Assembly: GCA_964631235.1 (NCBI GenBank) | Contig: CAZVZX010000004.1 | Span: 62,001-126,000, forward strand | Source of the DNA: JARKPK01 sp964631235 | GTDB lineage: Bacteria; Planctomycetota; Planctomycetia; Pirellulales; Thermoguttaceae | DNA length: 64,000 nt | Direction: 5' to 3' | In this document: in pieces, positions 61,142-64,000 of the stretch | How the letters are laid out: each line of letters begins with the position of its first letter | Numbering within the stretch: the stretch's first letter is position 1 | Position numbers and translations under genes: made by a program | The notes under the pieces: generated by a model | The model's input: the letters and a program-made list of their open reading frames with translations, nothing else | Told to the model about the DNA's origin: nothing | Databases searched by the model: none

Positions 61142-62446
61142 TCAGCGAACACTCAGGTGAACAAATATCCCCTTTTTGTTCCCCACGACAACATCCGGAG
61201 TCTGATCGCCGTTGAGGTCCACTGCGGTTACCTGCGTGCCGACACCCGAATCGTTATCAATCAGATGCGGTACGAACTCCGCCCCCTTCTGAGGATCGCG
61301 TTTCAGCTCGAACCAAACGACCACCGCCGGCGCGTCCGGCTCGACATCACCCTTGGGCCCATGCGCCCAAAACCGCTTTCCCGTGACGAAGTCGGTCAAA
61401 CCGTCACGATTGAAGTCGGCCGTGTCGAAGGCGTGTAATTGGCTTACTCGAAGCTGCGAGCTGTTCAAGTCGGGTTCGACCGGAAGGATTTCGTGCTTCT
61501 CCCAATCGATCGATCCGTCTGCCTTTTTTGCTTGCCGATACCAAACCAATCCGTAACGGTGGCAATGCCAAGATGTAATCACATCGTTTCGGCCGTCTCC
61601 ATCAACGTCGTACACGAGCATTTGCGCCGCGGCGGCCGCAAAGTTGAATGGATGAAATGCCCAGGGAGTGTCGGAACCGGCCTTCTCAGGCTGCCGCCAC
61701 CACCCGACTGCTTCGATCAGATCGACGCGTCCGTCGCCGTCAATGTCGCCGTATCCCACGCCATGCGTGTACTTGTGATACCGTTTGTCTTGCGTCGATA
61801 CGGGATGGAACTTCCACGGTTCGCCCGGCCGCGAGGAATCAAAGACCCCGTAACCGAGGAACCCATCGCGATTGAAAATCAGATCGGGCTGTTTGTCGCC
61901 CGTCACATCGCCCCACATGGGCGACTCATTGCCGACGTTCGGATCGGCTAAGTGCTTCGTCCACATCGAGTCTCCGCCCTTGGGGTTTTCGTACCAAAAG
62001 CACTCGCGTCCCGGATGAGGCATGATCACAATGTCGGGCCAACCATCGGCATTGAAATCGGCCGAATACACCAAAAAGTTCTCTGAGTACGCTTTCGGCT
62101 CGTAGGCTTTCGGCTCGTAGATCACGTGCTTTTTCTGAAAATCGGGCCCCTCGAACCAGAACGGCCCCGAGACGACATCCAACGTGCCGTCGCGGTTGAA
62201 ATCGCCGTAATAGGCCCCTTCGGAATAAAACTGGTCCGAGAGCACGAGCTTGCGATACTTGATCTGCTGCGACTCGGCGCAAAGCGCCGACGCCGCCGCG
62301 AAATAGCCCGACAGAACGGCAAGAGCGAAAGCAATCGCGGCGAAGCGGCCAACCGCGTGTTGTCCGGCTAAAGCCCGCTTTCCCGTTTCTGTGATTCTCG
62401 TTGCCGTTCCCACACCCATCACGATCTCACAGCGGCACGTTCTCAT
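61142..62446 (-). CDS. Exported FG-GAP/VCBS repeat protein
   Basis: 434 residues. The ATG at 62446 is chosen because GGGAGG lies seven bases before it. The leader is unusually long: 34 polar residues, then the signal core AAIAFALAVLSGYFAAASA. At least six FG-GAP/VCBS units with Ca-binding-like Asp loops follow: DFNRDGTLDVVSGP, DFNADGWPDIVIMP, DVTGDKQPDLIFNR, DIDGDGRVDLIEAV, DVDGDGRNDVITSW and DFNRDGLTDFVTGK, and DLNGDQTPDVVVGN near the end. They form a beta-propeller for protein or glycan binding outside the cytoplasm. Part of the leader (residues about 15-38) is encoded by an R-like repeat. Confidence 0.9.
   Translation of the reverse strand: MRTCRCEIVMGVGTATRITETGKRALAGQHAVGRFAAIAFALAVLSGYFAAASALCAESQQIKYRKLVLSDQFYSEGAYYGDFNRDGTLDVVSGPFWFEGPDFQKKHVIYEPKAYEPKAYSENFLVYSADFNADGWPDIVIMPHPGRECFWYENPKGGDSMWTKHLADPNVGNESPMWGDVTGDKQPDLIFNRDGFLGYGVFDSSRPGEPWKFHPVSTQDKRYHKYTHGVGYGDIDGDGRVDLIEAVGWWRQPEKAGSDTPWAFHPFNFAAAAAQMLVYDVDGDGRNDVITSWHCHRYGLVWYRQAKKADGSIDWEKHEILPVEPDLNSSQLRVSQLHAFDTADFNRDGLTDFVTGKRFWAHGPKGDVEPDAPAVVVWFELKRDPQKGAEFVPHLIDNDSGVGTQVTAVDLNGDQTPDVVVGNKKGIFVHLSVR
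62331..62402 (-). repeat. R-like repeat piece inside the FG-GAP gene
   Basis: Contains GCAATCGCGGCGAAGCGGCC at the left and AGCCCGCTTTCCCGTTTCTG then TGATTCTCG at the right, in the order of the reverse-oriented family. About 72 bp, less complete than intergenic copies. It overlaps coding sequence for the N-terminal leader. Confidence 0.5.
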
Positions 62447-62892
62447 TGCGATCCTCCCGAGTCGAAAACGGAAGTGAATTCCGGACAATCACCTCAACCA
62501 AAGCCGAGCTCGAGCAGGCTGCTTTTCAATCGCCAAATGCCGCCCCCTCGACCACGCTCCAGTAGTCTATCCTCCCGCAAGACCATTGACCAGCATGGCG
62601 TAAAGCGGCCGCCATCGAAACACACGCCGCCTGCCCGCGGCAACGGCTGAACCGCCCGTCGTTGTCTTCCGCAACATCCGCGCCGCTGTTCCCGAAGGCC
62701 CGGCCTTCGAGGCTCTGTCGCGGGGTCTACCAGACGGCGACCTTTTCTTCTGTCGGGCGATCGGGCACAATAACCGGACGACGACAGTACTCTCGTCGCC
62801 CTCCGAAAGGGGATCTATTTGCCGGGAATGCAGCCTGCTTTCCGGCTCAATAGATAATCGAACGCCTTGAAAGCCGATCGAAGATGTTGACC
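62447..62892. other. Divergent gene-free stretch
   Basis: No gene or confident promoter is seen in these 446 bp between the FG-GAP gene (minus) and the partial gene (plus). It carries the FG-GAP ribosome binding site at its left edge. Confidence 0.4.
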
Positions 62893-64000
62893 ATGATGCC
62901 ACGGCAAATCAGGCTGTTTTTTTATCGCGCCGCCTGCATCGGCGCGGCGCTGGTGCTCGCGCCGGCCGACACGCGACCGGCCGATGACGCAGGACAACCG
63001 ATCTCGTGGCACGAAGGGCCGGCCTTGCAGCGACAGCTTGCCCAACCAGCCGATCTCGTTTGGTCGAATCAACCGGTGCGCGAAGGTTTGCGGCAGATCG
63101 CAAAGCTCCATCGGGTGGCCATTCTGCTCGATCGCCGCATCGATCCCGATCAGTCGGTTCGCCTTCGCGCCCGACAGCTTCCCATCGGCGAGTTGATCAA
63201 ACAGATTGCGCAACAGTGCGGCGCCGAGACATCGCTGGTCGGCAGCGTTGTCTATGTCGGCCCGCCGGCGACTGCATCCAAACTCCGAACGTTGGCGGCA
63301 GTCCGGGCCGACGAGATGCTGAAGTTGCCCGACGACGTGCGCCGACTTGCCTCGGCACACAAGCCGCTCGTTTGGCCCGAGCTGACCGAACCCCGCAAGT
63401 TGCTCGAACAGCTCGCGTCCGAGGTGCGCATGACATTAGCCGACCCGCAACTTGTGCCGCACGATCTTTGGGCGGGCGCAAGCCTCCCGTCATTGTGTTG
63501 GACAGACCGGATGACGTTGGTGCTGGCTCAGTTCGATCTAACCTTCGTCGTTCAGAACGGAACGATCCGATTCACACCGATTCCGGCGACGGTTGAACTC
63601 ACCCGGAGTTATCCCGGTGGAAAACAGCCGAACGTGGCGGCTCACCGGTTTGCTTCGTTGGCGCCTAAGGCGCAAGTCAAAGTGGTGGGCGACAAAGTGC
63701 TGGTCACCGGCTCTCTCGAAGATCACGACCGCATTAGCGGCAAACATGCTGAAACCGGTCCGAAGCCGCAGCCCGCAAACGATCCGTTGGCGGATCAGCG
63801 ATACAACTTGAAAGTGGCCGAGCAGCCGGTTGGTCCGTTGCTCCGCGCATTGTGCGAGCACTTGAAGATGGAGTTGTCGCTGGACGAACGCGAATTGACC
63901 GCTGCCGGCATCGATTTGGGACGCCGCGTCTCATTCGAGGTCGAGCAGGCGACCATCGACGAATTGCTTTCGGCCATGCTTAAGCCGGTCGGGCTGACGC
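62893..64000 (+). CDS. Exported STN/secretin-like domain protein, 3' end outside window
   Basis: The frame is open from ATG 62893 (a second ATG follows at once) to the end of the window, 369 codons. Signal-like start RLFFYRAACIGAALVLAPAD. Three repeats of an STN-like (secretin and TonB N-terminus) fold are visible: VREGLRQIAKLHRVAILLDR with RQLPIGELIKQIAQQCGAET, and PVGPLLRALCEHLKMELSLD with EQATIDELLSAMLKPVGLT at the end; a less clear unit lies between. This opening is seen in planctomycete proteins of unknown role and in secretin-like proteins. No secretin pore domain can be judged because the gene is cut. Confidence 0.78.
   Translation, partial: MMPRQIRLFFYRAACIGAALVLAPADTRPADDAGQPISWHEGPALQRQLAQPADLVWSNQPVREGLRQIAKLHRVAILLDRRIDPDQSVRLRARQLPIGELIKQIAQQCGAETSLVGSVVYVGPPATASKLRTLAAVRADEMLKLPDDVRRLASAHKPLVWPELTEPRKLLEQLASEVRMTLADPQLVPHDLWAGASLPSLCWTDRMTLVLAQFDLTFVVQNGTIRFTPIPATVELTRSYPGGKQPNVAAHRFASLAPKAQVKVVGDKVLVTGSLEDHDRISGKHAETGPKPQPANDPLADQRYNLKVAEQPVGPLLRALCEHLKMELSLDERELTAAGIDLGRRVSFEVEQATIDELLSAMLKPVGLT

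Noticed and set aside
1..64000. tRNA, rRNA, CRISPR arrays, prophage or insertion-sequence transposase genes
   Set aside because: I looked for T-loop sequences, regularly spaced repeats and transposase or integrase motifs and found none I could support.

Overview
The window is high-GC bacterial DNA, almost certainly from a planctomycete (Planctomycetota, probably Pirellulales). The family mix points there: a Ser/Thr kinase with an Asp-Met-Gly loop and a single transmembrane segment, Pro-rich single-pass proteins, a DUF1573 protein, sulfatase and glutaminase-A-like secreted enzymes, FG-GAP and STN-domain proteins, a MoxR/DUF58/BatA cluster and the McsA/McsB pair. I see no phage, CRISPR array, tRNA or rRNA. 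Gene density is moderate, with many gene-free gaps of 300-1200 bp.

Layout. 1-10.2 kb: the tail of a Gfo/Idh/MocA oxidoreductase, two secreted or membrane proteins of unknown role, an HDOD signalling protein and a large receptor-type Ser/Thr kinase. 11.4-13 kb: the mcsA-mcsB protein-arginine kinase operon. 13-19 kb: a TPR protein, a lipoate-ligase family protein, bioA and an alpha/beta hydrolase. 19-23.6 kb: a complete metal ABC importer operon (binding protein, ATPase, two permeases) in which both permeases carry a fused DtxR-like metal-sensing domain. 24.2-27.5 kb: two envelope proteins and a divergent Nramp-family transporter. 27.8-30.5 kb: fabG, fabD and rpmF, without plsX, fabH or acpP. 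30.8-35.9 kb: a sulfatase, a glutaminase-A-like enzyme and a TIGR01777 epimerase. 36-42 kb: a fusion protein with a J-like domain, zinc ribbons and a PilM actin-like ATPase, a DUF1573 protein and a lipoprotein. 42.4-46.7 kb: a thioredoxin-domain DUF255 protein, a response-regulator/PP2C phosphatase and a frameshifted fpg. 47.6-49.8 kb: glnK-amt. 50.3-54.8 kb: moxR-DUF58-batA-like. 55.1-59.7 kb: inositol-phosphate synthase, a DEAD-box helicase and a small methyltransferase-like protein. 59.8-64 kb: a single-pass protein, an FG-GAP protein and the start of an STN-domain protein.

The most unusual feature is two families of short dispersed repeats. Family R (about 95-105 bp) has at least eight good copies in both orientations, with ends resembling AACAAAACCGCG and TGTGTGGAAC. 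Family M (98-99 bp, MITE-like) has terminal inverted repeats of the type GCCCGTTGAAAAAC and three copies. Family R lies mainly between co-directional genes. Copies of both families have entered coding sequence: an M copy supplies the C-terminus and stop codon of the lipoate-ligase gene, and an R-like copy forms part of the N-terminal leader of the FG-GAP protein. The second unusual feature is the PilM fusion, whose C-terminal PilM segment appears to lie in front of the ATPase core, as if circularly permuted.
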